Source of the DNA: Vespula vulgaris
Lineage: Eukaryota > Arthropoda > Insecta > Hymenoptera > Vespidae
Length of the DNA stretch: 64,000 bases
Direction: 5' to 3'
NCBI RefSeq assembly: GCF_905475345.1
Contig: NC_066595.1
Span: 2,384,001-2,448,000, forward strand
Numbering within the stretch: position 1 is the stretch's first letter; each line of letters begins with the position of its first letter. The notes under the pieces were generated by a model, which was given only the letters and a program-made list of their open reading frames with translations, did not search any database and had not been told where the DNA came from. Below are positions 13,659 through 27,279 of this stretch, one piece after another. A program made the translations under genes and the position numbers.

Positions 13659-14995
13659 TATATAATGAATTGTTATAATTATAGACATTTCGTTCGTTTA
13701 CGTCGATCTCAACGAATCGAATCGAATCGAATCGAAAGGAAAGCACGTAGAGTTGAACGTAATGGATCGATTTAAAGGAAAAGATCGGTTTTATCTTGTA
13801 AGAGAGAAAGAAAAAAGGAGAGAAAAAGAGAGAGAGACAAAATAGACAAGATTCTTTTTCTTCCTTTTTTTCTATTCTTTCTTTCTTTTTTCCCTCAAGT
13901 CTCTTTAAAATAAGAGAAAGAACGAGAGAAAGAGAAAGAAAAAAGTAGCGAGTTACGAGCATAGTTATGCGCGTATTACGGCAATAAAGAAAACTCATTC
14001 TCCGTTGAGATCTCGCGTTCGCTCGAGTCTGTGAGGTGTTGTAGGTATACCACGCCTTGCATCAGAATGTCTCGAGAGTGAACGCGAAATCGAGAAATTG
14101 CGTGCGGTCACGGCAAAGTCGGATAAGAGAGCTCGTCGATTTCGTGACGCGTGCCTTTTTCGTTCCTTCTACTCCTCTTACACTCCCACTCCTAACTCCT
14201 ACTCTTCCTTCTCTCCCTCCTCCTCGTTTCTCTTCACTCCTTTCATTAACGTATAATTATTATTGAGTAATATTTGAAAGAAAGAAAGAAGAAGAAAAAA
14301 AAAAAAGAAAAGAAAAAACGAAAGAGGAACAAGGACGAAAAAACGCGACGTCAAATTTCTTTCTTCGTAGAAATTTTTCAACTACCATGAATCATCCTAT
14401 GGAAGATTCTTAAATTAAGATAGAAATACAAGAAACTCAATGATTCTTCCAATCGATTAAAAAGTCAATTCGATTTGTTAAGCGAATTAAATTAACGTAC
14501 GTACGTCAACGATCGGTGATTAATTAAAAAAGAAAAAGGAAAAGGATAAAAAAAAGAAAAGAAAAGAAAAGAAAAGAGAGAAAGAAAAAAGAACAATCAG
14601 CTGATTTTTATCCGCTGATTTTATAATTATCGTATCGCACTTAATTAGGGACAGTTAAAATTAATTGGAAGAGATTCTAATCGTTCAACATCGACACGTT
14701 GGTATTAACACTTCCGTGAATTTAATACCGTCCCTGTGTTCGAAGCGCCTCCGTTAGTATTATATACTTTTACCTGGATTGAGTGTCGCTTTTGAGAACA
14801 GATCGAAAAAGCGAGGGCACGCGCTCGAACATTGTGAAAGGTGGGCATGGCCGCCGCCATCGCCGCCGGTCTGGACCGCGAGGGAACACGCATAACGAAC
14901 GTGTGAGCTCTCTCGTTGAAAACGACCTGCCACACGATGAAGTCGTTTCAAAAAAGAACAAAACAAAAAAAAATTCAGAGAAGTGAGAATTTTTT

Positions 14996-15222
14996 CGAAA
15001 AGTAATCGTTTTTGTTCAAATGAGTTACGTTTATACTCTTATTAAAGAAAAAAAAAAAGATGACGATTTTTAGTAGAAAATTCTTAAAAAAAAAAAAAAA
15101 TAAATAAATAAATTGGAAGCGTGCGAGAATTTTGTTCTTTTAAGAATTTTCTACTAAAACTCGCCATCTTTTTTTTCTTTAATAAGAGTAACTCGTTTAA
15201 ACAAAAACGATTACTTTTTTCG
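14996..15222. repeat. Near-perfect foldback (inverted repeat, arms about 85-94 bp)
   Basis: The left arm 14996-15089 and the reverse complement of the right arm 15138-15222 share the string CGAAAA..GTAATCGTTTTTG, GAGTTA, CTCTTATTAAAGAAAAAAAA, GATG and TTTTAGTAGAAAATTCTTAAAA. Differences are few substitutions, a 7-nt insertion in the left arm and homopolymer-length changes. The loop is about 48 nt. No terminal target duplication or transposase is evident. It could be a small foldback element or the source of a long hairpin RNA. Confidence 0.85.
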
Positions 15223-16139
15223 TTGTCAAAAATATAAAGAAAGATTGTGTTATTCTTTTTTCTCTTTTAATATTTAATAGTTAACATATATAATAATAAT
15301 AATAATAATAATAACGTTGTCACTAAATATCAGAAGAAATTTGTTATTTAGAATTGTAATTAATTTTATGTTACCTTATGTGATCGAAAAAAAAAAAGGT
15401 TTAATGATTATTTTGTTTTATTTCTTTTTTTATTTATCATAAACGATTGTCCGTCCTTTAAGGACGTCGTTATTTATTATACACGTACGTATATACCAAT
15501 ATATCTTCGTCGTTGCAGTTTTCAATGCATAAATGGGATTATATTTAAAGGCAGAGAATGCATAGGATCGTAAAAATTCAAAAGAAATGTCGGAGGCGCG
15601 TCTTCGATGCGAGGATAGGGTGGATGAAATTCCTGGGTGTGGTCGACGGACTCTATGGCCTTCCTCGCGGACGTAAAAATCTACTGGACGGCATTTAAAA
15701 GGCGTAAGAATGTACCCGGTTATCTTTTGCGCGCACGTATATACGTATGCATACGCGTACGCGAGTTTATTCAAGGTCGCGCCTATACTGAAAAGCTAAG
15801 TGCATCGCATCGTTGGAATCCTTACTTCGAGATTTCGACTCGACTAAAAAAAGCATTTCGATTTTTTTTTTGTGATTAATAAAATTCCATTGAAAATAAA
15901 TATTTTCATAATCTTGTTTTCCCTTTTTTTTTTATATATAGAAAATTTTCTCAAATATCTTCATACATATGTTTAATAATTTCGATCAAAAAAAGTTTCA
16001 TTCGCGAAAAGAAAAATTCGTATTCCTGCATTTTACTCAGATTCGTTAATTCATCAAGAAATGATATATTTACGATTTTTTCAATGTTATAATAAGAAAA
16101 AGAAACAAAAAAAAAACAAAAAAAAAACGAAAAGCAGCC

Positions 16140-16145
16140 TTTATT
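16140..16145 (-). terminator. Candidate poly(A) signal AATAAA for the 234-aa CPR gene
   Basis: Minus-strand AATAAA in GCAAATAAAGG, 245 nt past the stop at 16390. It is the nearest canonical signal downstream of the gene. Immediately past it lie a short imperfect hairpin (GCATCCAC/GTGGGATGC) and A/T tracts. Confidence 0.4.
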
Positions 16146-16389
16146 TGCATTGCATCCACCTATTGTGGGATGCATAAAAATGCACGGGTGCATCCGTCGA
16201 AAGTAAATCTAAAAAAAAAAAAAAGAAAAAAAAGAAAAAGAAAAAGAAAAAAAATAGAAACAAAAAAAGGAAAGAAACAATAAACGTCTAGTTACGTATA
16301 AATTAATCTAACTTATGTACACAGACAGGAAGAAGATAGATCGCGGCCATATTCCTTGGGTCCGCCATTTTGATTTCTTTAAGTCTTCT

Positions 16390-18774
16390 CTATCGCTTGT
16401 AATTTATAGTATAGGATGCCAAGCCAGCATTCGAGACCACGTTGGGCGCCGGATGTCCCTGATATCCGGCTTGGTATGCCATCGGAGTGTACAAGGATCT
16501 CCCTTGTCCCTGTTGTCCTTGATATTGCGGTTGATATTGTGGTCGATACGCGGCCTCGTATCGAGGCGCCGACATTCGAGGAGCAATTGGCATGGAATTG
16601 CTAAAACAACGAGGACTCATTTATTTACCAATTTATTACGTAAGGTCATCCTTACAATAATTATATTGTTAATTGTTAAAAAAAAATCTTCGCAGTCGTT
16701 TTTTCCTTCTTAAAAAAAAAAAAAAGAAAAAAAAAATCAGAAATCTTACTGCATTCCTCTTAAAAAGATATTTTACGTAAAACTGAAATACTTTAATGAT
16801 CGCAATTTTATATATCAGTAACGAATAAATTGACTACATAAAATTATGGTTATATAAATTATATACTATATGTATATATAGATATACAAATATATGTATT
16901 TATAGCAGCAGTCTATAGCTTAGACAATTCTATGGTTGTGCAAGTCACGATTGTTACATTCAAGCGATTTGCCTGACATTTGAGTTCAATCGACTATCGT
17001 GTTGCGTCCTCGATCACTGTACAAGATCCCACCACAAACTCGTTTAATCACCGAAATTAATAGATAATTGCTTCGTCTCGAGGCTTCTGGTCTATCCGAT
17101 CGAGAGTACAATCAAATATGTCCATAAAAATCGAAGATAATTAAAGGATCGAGTTCGAGCTAGTAGTTCGAGTCAGTTTATAATCCGACCAAGCAAACTC
17201 CGAACATTAAAACATAGTAATTTTGTAATGGTTTCGAAGTATACTCCGAGAGAAAATGAAATCAAATAAATTATCACAACGGAATTTAAGACACTCCAAT
17301 CGAGTCTCATAAGTAGTATAATGTATTATTATCATTATTATTATCATCATCATCATCATCATCATAATTAAATTCTTCCAGGATTCCAACGAGTCGTTAA
17401 CTACATTAATTACTATTTTTATCGAAAATAATGGAATAATTGACATTTATTTAATTGTCAAATTATTACCGGAATACCACTTTAATAATTACCAGTAGTA
17501 TTTTATATTTTCATTATTATTTATTTATTTATTATTATTTTTTTTTTTCATGTATATTAAATCATTTATCTTTCATATTATTACAAGTGCCTATCGCGTT
17601 ATCTTGAGATTATTCGTATTCAATTATTTTTATTATTTTCTCGTAAAGTCATTATTATAATTATTACAAAAAGGACTGACCTTGGTAAAGAACGCGAATC
17701 AATGGGAGGACGTCGTTGAAGATTATAGGGCTGAGCTGGTGGTCTCGGCTCGTAACGTTCACCATTGGTATACCTTGGATCGGTGTAATAAACCGATGGG
17801 TCCTCTCGGTATTGACCATCGTCCTCCGGTTCGTTCGCAATACTATTGGCTGAGGTCAAGGTCGGTGGTGGTACGTTAATTCCAGCTCCGGCAGGCTCGA
17901 ATCCACGCCTAGAAGCACCGTACTCGATCTCTCGAACGCTCCCTGTATCGTCGACGAACCCATATTTCCCATAAACTTCACCAGTCGGATATTTCGATTC
18001 GATTTTGTAGGAACCATCGGCAGCCTCGTAACCATAACTGTAGCTACCATCTCCGTTGTGCCTAATTTTTTTCTCGTTTTTATTATTCATCATTACTAAT
18101 ATTAGTAATAATAATCTATAAAATCATATTATATACAGTGGTATATATTGTTGGTAATAGAAAAAAAAAAAGAAATAATTTTAATTTTAATCATCATTAA
18201 TCCATTGTTTTCTTTTTCTCTTTTAATAATAAACATTTGTTATTTATTATTATCGTACAACTTCAAAAATATCGATAAATCAAAAGATTCATTCTATCCT
18301 GTTTTCGTTCTTTCTCGATTGTTATACTTACTTGTTGATTTGTTTCAGAATTGGCACAGGAGTGGTCACTTGGTAAGGTCGACTGTTGTACTGGCCGGCC
18401 ACCAAGCTGACGCAAGAAAGAAGGAACGGCACCTGTCGGAATAACTTTGCTTGAGAGTATCGCGACATTATATATATAATTTTGTTTAATAAGAGAAATA
18501 AAAAAGATTAAAATAAAATAAAAAAAAAATAAAAATAACCTAATCCCTAATTAAAAAGAAAACGTTTCACTTTATTTTCACTGACAGACTTGAACAGAGA
18601 CACTTGAAAATAATTTCGAATAACTCTTTTTTTACTTTTTACAATAATCTCCGATCAGATTCGCGCAAAAATGCTTTTCCTCTTCTCGGTTCATTTCCCT
18701 TCTATTTTTTCCTTGAAATTTTACTTACTACGAACTGCGAGTAAATAAGTTTGAATACTCACAGGAAAACGCAT
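16390..18774 (-). CDS. Cuticular protein with RR chitin-binding domain (CPR family), 234 aa
   Basis: Exons on the minus strand: 18763-18774 (ATG CGT TTT CCT, donor GTGAGT), 18332-18432 (acceptor TTCCGACAG, donor GTAAGT), 17681-18061 (acceptor AAATTAG, donor GTCAGT) and 16390-16600 (acceptor TTGTTTTAG, stop TAG). Phases 0, 2 and 2 join cleanly to 705 nt. The signal peptide is MRFPVPFLLSCVSLVAG, followed by QYNSRPYQ. The Rebers-Riddiford domain is at about residues 41-106 (DGSYSYGYEAADGSYKIES, GKYGFVDDTG, IEYGASRRGFEPAG, INVPPPTL). The tail has an acidic patch (EPEDDGQ), then Arg/Pro and a Tyr/Gln-rich segment with QPQYQ repeats, typical of cuticle matrix proteins. Secreted; binds chitin. Paralogue of the 289-aa gene 6.7 kb downstream on the same strand, but with two more introns. 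The domain resembles Drosophila Cpr97E-type proteins; the exact orthologue is unresolved. Confidence 0.93.
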
Positions 18775-18849
18775 GTCTCGTTGCTGCTGATGATGCAGAA
18801 GTGATTGTCTTGTAGAATCGCTTAACACGCGAGCGCTCTGTGGCAGTAC

Positions 18850-18857
18850 TTATATAG
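18850..18857 (-). promoter_or_regulatory. TATA box of the 234-aa CPR gene
   Basis: Minus strand CTATATAAGT, a strong TATA box about 75 nt upstream of the ATG at 18774. The DNA just upstream (about 18860-18900) is unusually GC-rich for the window (GGGAGCGGCGGGG and CCCATGGACCCCGAG on the plus strand), as expected for a regulated promoter. Confidence 0.8.
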
Positions 18858-21800
18858 GTCCCCTTCGGGAGCGGCGGGGCCCGCCCATGGACCCCGAGCA
18901 CCGCCTAAGAGACCTCACCACGATCAAACAAGGATATGTACATCAGCGTTGCATTAGTACATCTTTGGAAATTCGATCCTTCTATTGTTGAATTTTCGAT
19001 CGGTTCTATGTTTTCAATCATATTTATTTTATTTTCTTATACAAATTGTGACGTTTATTCCCCCCCTCTCTCTCTTTTTTTATCGAATCATCACAATTAT
19101 AAAATTAATTAATTATACTTATTTATATTTATTATTAATTAATTATAATTATTCGTCGACGCGAGAACATCTTTTTGATTATTAAAAATTTCCTTTTTTC
19201 TTTTTTTTTTTTTTTTTTGATAACACGATTCGACATAATTCAACGACGAGATATAAAGTGGTGTGCTTTCTTTCTTTGTAAACTTACGTTTTTACGTCGT
19301 TTATCGTCGTTTTTGATGATATTATGGGATAAATCATCCCGTAAACTTTTTCTGATCACACGAGAGAACTTCTTGACATTTAACATTGCTCGGTCTGCAG
19401 TAATAAGCGCGTTTCAGAATCGAGTTGCAACGTATAGCGCAAGTTCATTTTTCTCTCCTTTCTCGAACTCTTTCTCGTGAGAAACGAATTCACGATCGTT
19501 TTCGAATCTCTCGATAGCCGCAGCAAAAGTAGGAACAGCAATAGCAATAGCAATAGCAACGGCAACAGGAATAGCAATCTCGTTGAGGCGATTAGACTAG
19601 AGTGCATTGCGTTCGAAGACAATAGGTAAGTAGTATGCATAGTCGACGTGCAAATCGAAGAGGACGTGAAAGTGACGGAGGACATTGCTCTGGAATTTCC
19701 AAGCTACTTTTTACTATTAGAAAAAAAATTTTTCCTTGCGTTCCACGCGTACGAAAGATCGTATCCGAAGATTTGAAAAAGAAAGAATGATCGGAATGGA
19801 TTAGAAAACGATGTTTTCAGGGGTGAAAAAAAAAAAGAAAAAAAAAAAAACATCGGACGAAAAAATGATTAAAGGACAAATAAATCTCATCTCGCTCGAG
19901 ATATCACATTGATATGCAGTTTGTCATTGTGTAATTCCGATCACGCAAATGAGAGTTATTCGATTTCCTACTTTCTAAGAAGTCGAGCACGTCGATCAAC
20001 GATTTGGCACTATCGCCAACTATCGATACCTCGTTTCTACGGTCGTTGAATAAATATGCTCTGATTCTTAAATCGATCGAATCGATTTAAATATATTTTT
20101 TATTAGGATTGAACTATTTACTTTCGTTGTTTATATAAATTTCTTTTTTGTAAATTTTAATTTATGATAAGTTGTATTAATAAAAGTATAAATACTTTCT
20201 TTTTTCACGTAATGCGCATAGTGTTGTATTTATTATATTTATTTTATTGCATTTACGATAATCATTGAATAAACGTATTAAAGATACATGTTTCTTTGGA
20301 ATAGAAAATCAATGATTAAGGAGCAGTCGATAATGTTTTTGTGGATGATTATCATCAGAAATTAATCGTCGGTAATTACCATCCGAACATTACTGTCGGT
20401 AAATCACTCGCATGTCGATAATTTCTTTACTTTTAATTCACTTATTGATTTTGTATTAAATTCATTTTTATCATTTTTTTTTTTTTTTTTAATTATAGAT
20501 CTATTCAAATCTGTATAAACGGTAATAAAACCTACTTGACTTTTTAATTATATAATAATTATACTAACATACATTCTGTCATATTGTTTATTTTAATTAA
20601 CAAAAAAAAATTATTTTAGTATATCCGATAATATTGGATTAACTCATTGATATATTTTATTGTTAGATCAAAATGATTTTCGTAATCTAGTTTCATCGTT
20701 CAAATATATTTTTGTTAGCAATAATAAAAATAAAAAATTGTCAACCTATCGCGTGCTGCCATCTAGCAGAGACTATAATACTTACACGACTGTTTTTAAT
20801 CAATGATTATCTTCATTAAAGTTACCTCCATTCCATAAATCTAAAGATATCACGATTCTTTGATAATTCTAGTTGCAACAGTACGACTATGTTACACGAC
20901 ACGAGATGGCACCACTTCGAGTAATCATTTTTGGCACGAAATTAAATCGTATTTAAACGCGCAACTTTGTAAATGAAACTTTTCGAAAGAGAAAATGAAA
21001 CATCTCGTAACATTATTTACACATAAAATTAAATTACGAAGAATCGACATTTCTTTTCTGCATTATCTCGAGGAGACAATTGCAACAAGGTGAGCTATAA
21101 CATAATTATTGGGAGTGCAAAATTAAAACGTCCCGTAAAGTCGATTAATTCGACGTATAATGAAAGGGCAATTATCGTTCGGTACAATGTTGTACCGTTC
21201 AATATCTTGCTTGAAAAAAGAAAAAAGAAAAGAGAAAAAAAAAGAAGAAAAAAATAAAAGAAAAAGAAGAAGAAGAAGAATGAAAGAGGAATATTTCTTT
21301 CTTTTTTGTACAGACACAGGCGTATACACACACCCACATACAATATAAAGTGCATCGTCGTAATTTAAACAAAAGAATTAAGCGATATGCCAACTCGTGC
21401 TAACGTTCCATTAAAATATATTCGTGAAATATACATAGCAATAAACTAAAGAGAAGAGCTCGAACGATTCGGCCGTCCCTTATATTACATACATACATAC
21501 ATACATATATACATACATACATCGTACCATATGGACAGGAACGTACTGATAATTGAAATATTTCCCTCTTAACTCTTTTCTCATCTTTCATTCTCTTCGT
21601 TTAATACGTTTATCCCAATACTTCGATCCTAGTAGTTATAATTATTTTCAGATTCATTAATTAAATGAAACAATACCAAGCCGAGTAAAAATAATTATCA
21701 GAGTTCGACCGATCGCAAATTTTCAATGTTCGATCTCTAGCTTCGATAAAAATCATTTCGCATATAAAATATTTGTCAAAAGATTTTTTTTTTTTTTTTT

Positions 21801-22892
21801 TTGTTAAGAACGACAAAATAAACATTGACGCAAACGTACGCGACGTATACCGGCGATTATGATCATTATTTTTTTTTTTTCAGAGTTCCAACGAACATCG
21901 AAATAAATAACAAATAAATAATAAATAAATGAAACAGATTTTTGTGTAAGTGCGTACGTGTGCGTGAGAAATGAGACGGTGGCAAAGAGGTGGACCGGTT
22001 CGATTTTATTCAAATTCTTTCGTTATACCATAGATCATAATATCGAAAGGCAATTATTGTTCGTCTTCTGGTGTATCGAGATTGGTAATTAAGTTGCCCC
22101 TGCAATTGAATGAGCTCGCATATGTCTAGCACATAAATACGAGGCCTCACCCTTTGCCTTTGTCCAATTGGTTCTTCTCAATAAATCAGAATCTCTTTCT
22201 CCTCCTCCTCTTTCTCTTTCACTCCCTTCTCCCTCTTTTTCTTTTTTAACGGGCACAACGCGAAACGATATAAAACCACCAATTAGCAGATTTTTAGTTG
22301 GGTGACTGAAAAAGTCCTTATTATCGACGACATCTCACAAATTAAACGAATAAAGGAACTTGCTCTTTTTTTCTTCTTTCTTTTTTTCTCTTAAAACTCT
22401 CACTGGATTCTTACAAAAGTTGTAACTTCGTAACTAACACGCATACGTATTCGTAAATTATGTATATCTTACGATTAATATACACGCGAGGATAAATTTA
22501 TGTAGGTAGATACGTACATAAAAAAAAATATATATATATATAAATGAAAAATATTTATATAGATTGATACCATGTGAATGATTAGTTTATAACTTACGTT
22601 ATTTATTGAAAAATCCTAATGGACTAAATGAAAGTATGAAATATAAGGAAACGTGACATTTCAAAATTCATCATTGTTATTACTATTGTTATTATTATTA
22701 TTATTATTATTATCAAAATTATATCAAAGCTGAAATAAAAATATCAGTTTATAATTACCTTATCAATTTACTTATAACAATCGAGAGGTAATTCCCAAAG
22801 GAACTTAAAAAATCAGTCAACATTTATGCTATCGTAACATTTGTAAAGTGCAATGAGAGCGAGAGAGACGAACGTATCGCAAATCTGACGAA

Positions 22893-22986
<94 letters not shown>

Positions 22987-23404
22987 GAAGAGAGAAATCA
23001 ATTCCGTATGTGAAACGAAACCTTCTATTTCTAAGTAGACGCTAACACTCTTCTCACACTCGATTACTCGTTTCACATTTACCTGAAACAATTCATTATA
23101 ATAATAAACTGTTAACACTTAGAAAAAACTAATGGATATATTTACGTCCCATTGTGAGAAATATTGCAACTCTTCGTTCTTCGTTTATGTTGCCACATTG
23201 GTTTTGCATCCACCAATATAGAAGATAACTCAAAAAAAAAAAATTCAAATTCGATATATAAAAAAATAGATATAATAATGAATACATTGAATAATAAAAA
23301 TTGATCTGTCTATATGTCTACATCGAAACAGAGAGAAATGAACAATTTGGAAAGATTGAAAGAAAAAGCATTATAACAAACCAATAAATTTTCAGATTGA
23401 ATTT
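18858..23404. other. Intergenic region right of the CPR cluster
   Basis: No confident gene. A plus-strand segment at about 19500-19625 carries a GCAATA hexamer-like repeat and ends at a strong donor (AATAG then GTAAGT at 19626), so it could be a non-coding first exon. The rest holds poly-T and AAG tracts (around 21230-21300), a TACA repeat (about 21485-21525), AT-rich DNA and a long perfect GA microsatellite at 22896-22978. Confidence 0.5.
22896..22978. repeat. (GA)n microsatellite, about 83 bp
   Basis: Uninterrupted GA dinucleotide run. It generates spurious Ser/Leu-rich open frames on the minus strand. Confidence 0.95.
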
Positions 23405-23515
23405 AGATGCAGCCATTAGCTCGACAGTACTTGCGTTAATTGAATGAATCGTATATCGCAAGTAATATCGATTTCCAGGTCTCACCACAAGGAGGTTGCT
23501 GCATACGGAGACCCA
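23405..23515. ncRNA. Two-hairpin structured element, copy A
   Basis: Plus-strand order: stem 1 TACTTGCG (23428-23435) with CGCAAGTA (23457-23464), 8 perfect pairs over a 21-nt loop; a 13-nt linker ending ATTTCCA; stem 2 GGTCTC (23478-23483) with GAGACC (23508-23513) enclosing exactly 24 nt, ACCACxxGGAGGTxxCTGC. A second copy at 33209-33328 keeps the same order, the 24-nt apical length and the loop sequence, while the stems change in a compensating way. No known RNA family recognised; coding strand undecided. It is preceded by a shared CAGTAC and followed by AGACTCTACT. Confidence 0.5.
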
Positions 23516-24100
23516 CGGGCTAGACTCTACTGTTAATATCAATTACTTTGGAACCAATTGTATAAAAATCATTATTATAATTAAATCATTGAATGTAATG
23601 TTAAATAATAATTATTAATTTATAATTTGGAAAAAGAAAGAAAAGCAATCGCGAAACGGATCAAAATTTTTTTTCTAATCGATCCTGATTAGACGAAAAT
23701 TTATGAATCCGTTTGATATCGACCTACCTACCCGGTAAAGAATAGAGCCCTTCATAAGGAATTCTATTCCCATTAAACTAACGTAGATACGTCGTATGTC
23801 CTTTGACGCATCTCATGCTGAAATCAAAAATAAAATAGAAATCTTATCGTACACACGTAGACCTAAAAGTAAAAAATTATGCAATTTATTCAATATTATT
23901 TCATAATAAGAATATATATAATATCATTTATTTATGACATAGAAACTAAATAGAACAAAAATGATTTAACCTTTCGTAAGGTTAATGAATGGCCAATTAA
24001 TTTTCTTTTTTTTTTTCTTTGTTGTATCACGTATATTATCTTATCATCTAATGTATAATTCTATACACTATTTCTTCGTAGGATGTAAATACTATAGCTA
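23516..24100. other. AT-rich, no gene seen
   Basis: AT-rich unique sequence with no open frame or splice pair I can support. Confidence 0.5.
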
Positions 24101-24660
24101 CTTGCGAACATAAGATATTTAAAACCATGTCATAATTAAACGAGAAGCAATCGAAATAATATGCGAATTTCATATAATAAATCAGTATTCTGCTTTTCAC
24201 AGTCACCTGTGAACATAAAATATCAAAATCATTTTATAATTAAACAAGAAGCAATCGAAATAATATTCGAATTTCATATAATAAATCAGTATTCTGCTGT
24301 TCACGGTCACCTGTAAACATAAAAGGTCAAAAACATTTTATAATTAAATAGGAAGCAATTAAAACAATATGACAATTTTATATTACAAATGAACAATTAT
24401 CTTAAAATAAAATATCAAAAAAATTTCATAATTAAATAAGAAGCAATCGACATAATGTGTGAATGTCATATAATAAATCAGCATTCTGATGATTTGGAGT
24501 TGTTCCGAGTTGTTCCTAGTCACCTGTGAACACAAAACATCAGAAACATTTTATAATTAAACAAGATGCAATCAAAATCTATATGCAAATCTTGAATAAA
24601 GAAGAAACAACCTGTGAACATAAGAAATTTATAATTTTCTCAAAATAAAATATATTAAAA
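24101..24660. repeat. Tandem repeat, period about 104 bp, five to six degenerate copies
   Basis: Copies begin at about 24101, 24207, 24311, 24411, 24523 and 24612. The consensus starts with CACCTGTGAACATAAAATATC, then A/T-rich TTTTATAATTAAA, AAGAAGCAATCGAAATAAT, and TCATATAATAAATCAG. Copies 1 and 2 are nearly identical and the later ones are eroded or partial. No open frame is conserved between copies. Confidence 0.85.
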
Positions 24661-26341
24661 TAAGAATTATTTTACACACACACATATGCACACACTCTCA
24701 CACACAAAAACAATAATCAACGAAAAATCGAAACGAATCTTGCCAATTTAGATGATCTTTTCTGAAACAGAAATCAATTCTGTCTAGACTGATTAAAAAT
24801 GTTTTTAAATATTTCAAATGAACGAATAAAAAAAAAAAAAACCGTAGACGATTCATCCTCCATGTCTCTTTATTTTTTTATTATTCCAATCTTTCATTCA
24901 AGTCCTCGATAATTAATTACATCTCCACATTATTATTTTCCTTCGATTTTTTCTTAAAAAAAGGAATCCGAGAAACCTGAAACACAAAATTGCTATTTTA
25001 AATAATTCATTCATAACCTTTACCAATTTATTTTTATGTCATACACTATGATAGTATGACAAATCTTGAAATATTATTTTCAGCACCGTTGTTAATACCC
25101 ACTAATTTACAAAGATATAGATATTTTGCAATGTGTGATGACACTTCTCTGTAACAAAAAAAAATATATAAAAGGGCATGTGTGGAAAGACAAAATTATA
25201 TCTACAATCTATGGTCAAACATTTTCATGATTATAATTTAATAAATAAAAAAATTTATGTACATATATTTAGCCATAGATTGTAATGCTGAAATAAAATA
25301 AGATTATTAAAATAGCCACAAAATTGGCTCTGAATATATCGAATTCTCGATGCATTAGGGAACATGTTTTACGATAAAAAAAAAAAAAAAGAAAAAAAAA
25401 GAATATGAAATTATGCGTGGAGTTTATTTACAAATATATAGAAATATATAGAAATACGTATAAAAAAAAAATTGCATATTAAATTGTGAATTGTTTGATA
25501 CAATTACAAATACATATTATAAATTATTCAAGACACGTTATAAAAGAGTAAAAAAAGAATGGTGAATATTCCACAATATTTAAGAATTAGATCGCGTAAA
25601 AAAAAGAAGAAAAGAAAAAAAAGAGCAAAAGTATACTGCCACTTTGTGTCGTATTATAAAATGCATACACAATTTTGTATACCGCCATAAACATATCCAT
25701 ATCGAGATCAAATATATATTTAATTGATAGATTACATATATCTTATATTATTACGTTTATATTAACGCGAAGTATGCAGTTACATCGTGTGTCTGATGTA
25801 CATATTACATCGTCTACATATAAGACATTTTTTATCTATTAAATTATAAAAAATATAGTAATACAATTTCGCAATTTTAAGAACATGTAGTTTGTATATG
25901 TATATGAAATAGTATTAAAATATGAAATCTGAAAGAGGAAAATAAGATTATACATATATAAATATTACACATATTAGAGATCAAATAGCTTTAATATATT
26001 CTTATAATTCTTATAAATTTATTTTATCACCACTGTTTGCTTTAACAGATCCTAATTTTTCTAACTACATCAAGTCTTATAGATTTTTAATCAATTAGAA
26101 TCTATATAAGATGATGATTATATTCATACAAGTTATAAAATGACTCTTACAATAAATGAGCCATCCTACAACTTGTGATAAGATTATGTTGGCATTGGAT
26201 AAAGTATATATATACATATATAATCATCAAAAGTGAATATGTAAAAAAAAAAGATACGAAAAGAATTATTGATTTACTAATAATTATATAAAAAATTTTA
26301 AATTATTCTGAAATAAAAATCTATATGCTTGAGTATCCAGG
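24661..26341. other. AT-rich spacer with a repeated module
   Basis: Mostly AT-rich sequence without genes. About 26060-26341 carries a module (CAAGTCTTATAGATTTTTAATCA, ACTTGTGATAAGATTATGTTG, ATTCTGAAATAAAAATC, GAGTATCCA) that recurs in diverged form at about 28105-28432, with a shorter relative at about 31190-31330. Confidence 0.5.
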
Positions 26342-27214
26342 TGCATTCCTGAATGCAAACCTGTCCCTATTCTAAAATATTTTCGCCCACACTTCTGAGT
26401 GTGGCCAGCCTTTTTATTCGTTTCATTTATATACCAAGACTTGTGCATTTTTATTCCAAAAAATAATCATATTTACTTATTATATGCATAAATATTTCTT
26501 ATAAATTCATTGCCCTATCATTCATTATTTCTTCTTCATATTACTTATAAATCTATTATATATATGTATATACACAATAAAAATATATTTCTTATATATC
26601 TGTGAACCATTTCATTTGATAATCGTATTTAAATAATTTGGAATAGAAATGTACATCCTTGACATATTTTATGCACTCCTGAGTGCAAGGCTGTTATTTT
26701 TGTATCACATCGCTCGCTCAGCAAGATTTATATATTCCTAATTTAGAATGATTCAAATTTTCCTTTCATTCACTTGCACTCCATTTAAATCTAAATATAT
26801 TATTATATTAGAAAGAGTATGAAATAATCTTTATTTATTATTAAATAAATACTATTTCTTTAAAAAAAAAAAAAACAAGACTAAAATATTTAAATATTTA
26901 TTTATTATATATTTTCATAAGTGCATTTTCATTTTGATCATTCGAAAAGAGAAATGTATATCCTTACTATAATATGTTCATCTGCATTCCTGAATGCAGG
27001 CATGTACTTACTATAACCTATCATATGCACTCCTGAGTGCAGGCAAGCCAATTCAATCGTTTCATTTATATACCAAGACTTATACATTTTTTATTCCAAA
27101 AAAAAAATAATTATATTTCTCTCAGATATGTATATAAACATTTATTAATAATATTTATATCATTATATTTTAATATTTCTTATGAAATTTTCATATATAT
27201 CATAAAAATATTCC

Positions 27215-27279
<65 letters not shown>

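Larger units (their letters stand above)
9808..16139. other. Intergenic region between CPR genes
   Basis: No confident gene. Contents: a GA tract (about 10410-10440), AT repeats at 12564-12605, 13259-13294 and 13506-13545, an ATC/GAT trinucleotide run (13618-13658), AAG/CTT-rich tracts, the degenerate tandem repeat at 12.26-13.13 kb and the foldback at 14996-15222, both listed separately. A minus-strand frame at 11930-12235 contains one hydrophobic stretch (STFFILIAFTFLVSL) followed by a charged tail, but it begins inside a TA repeat and has no start, splice or homology support. Confidence 0.5.
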
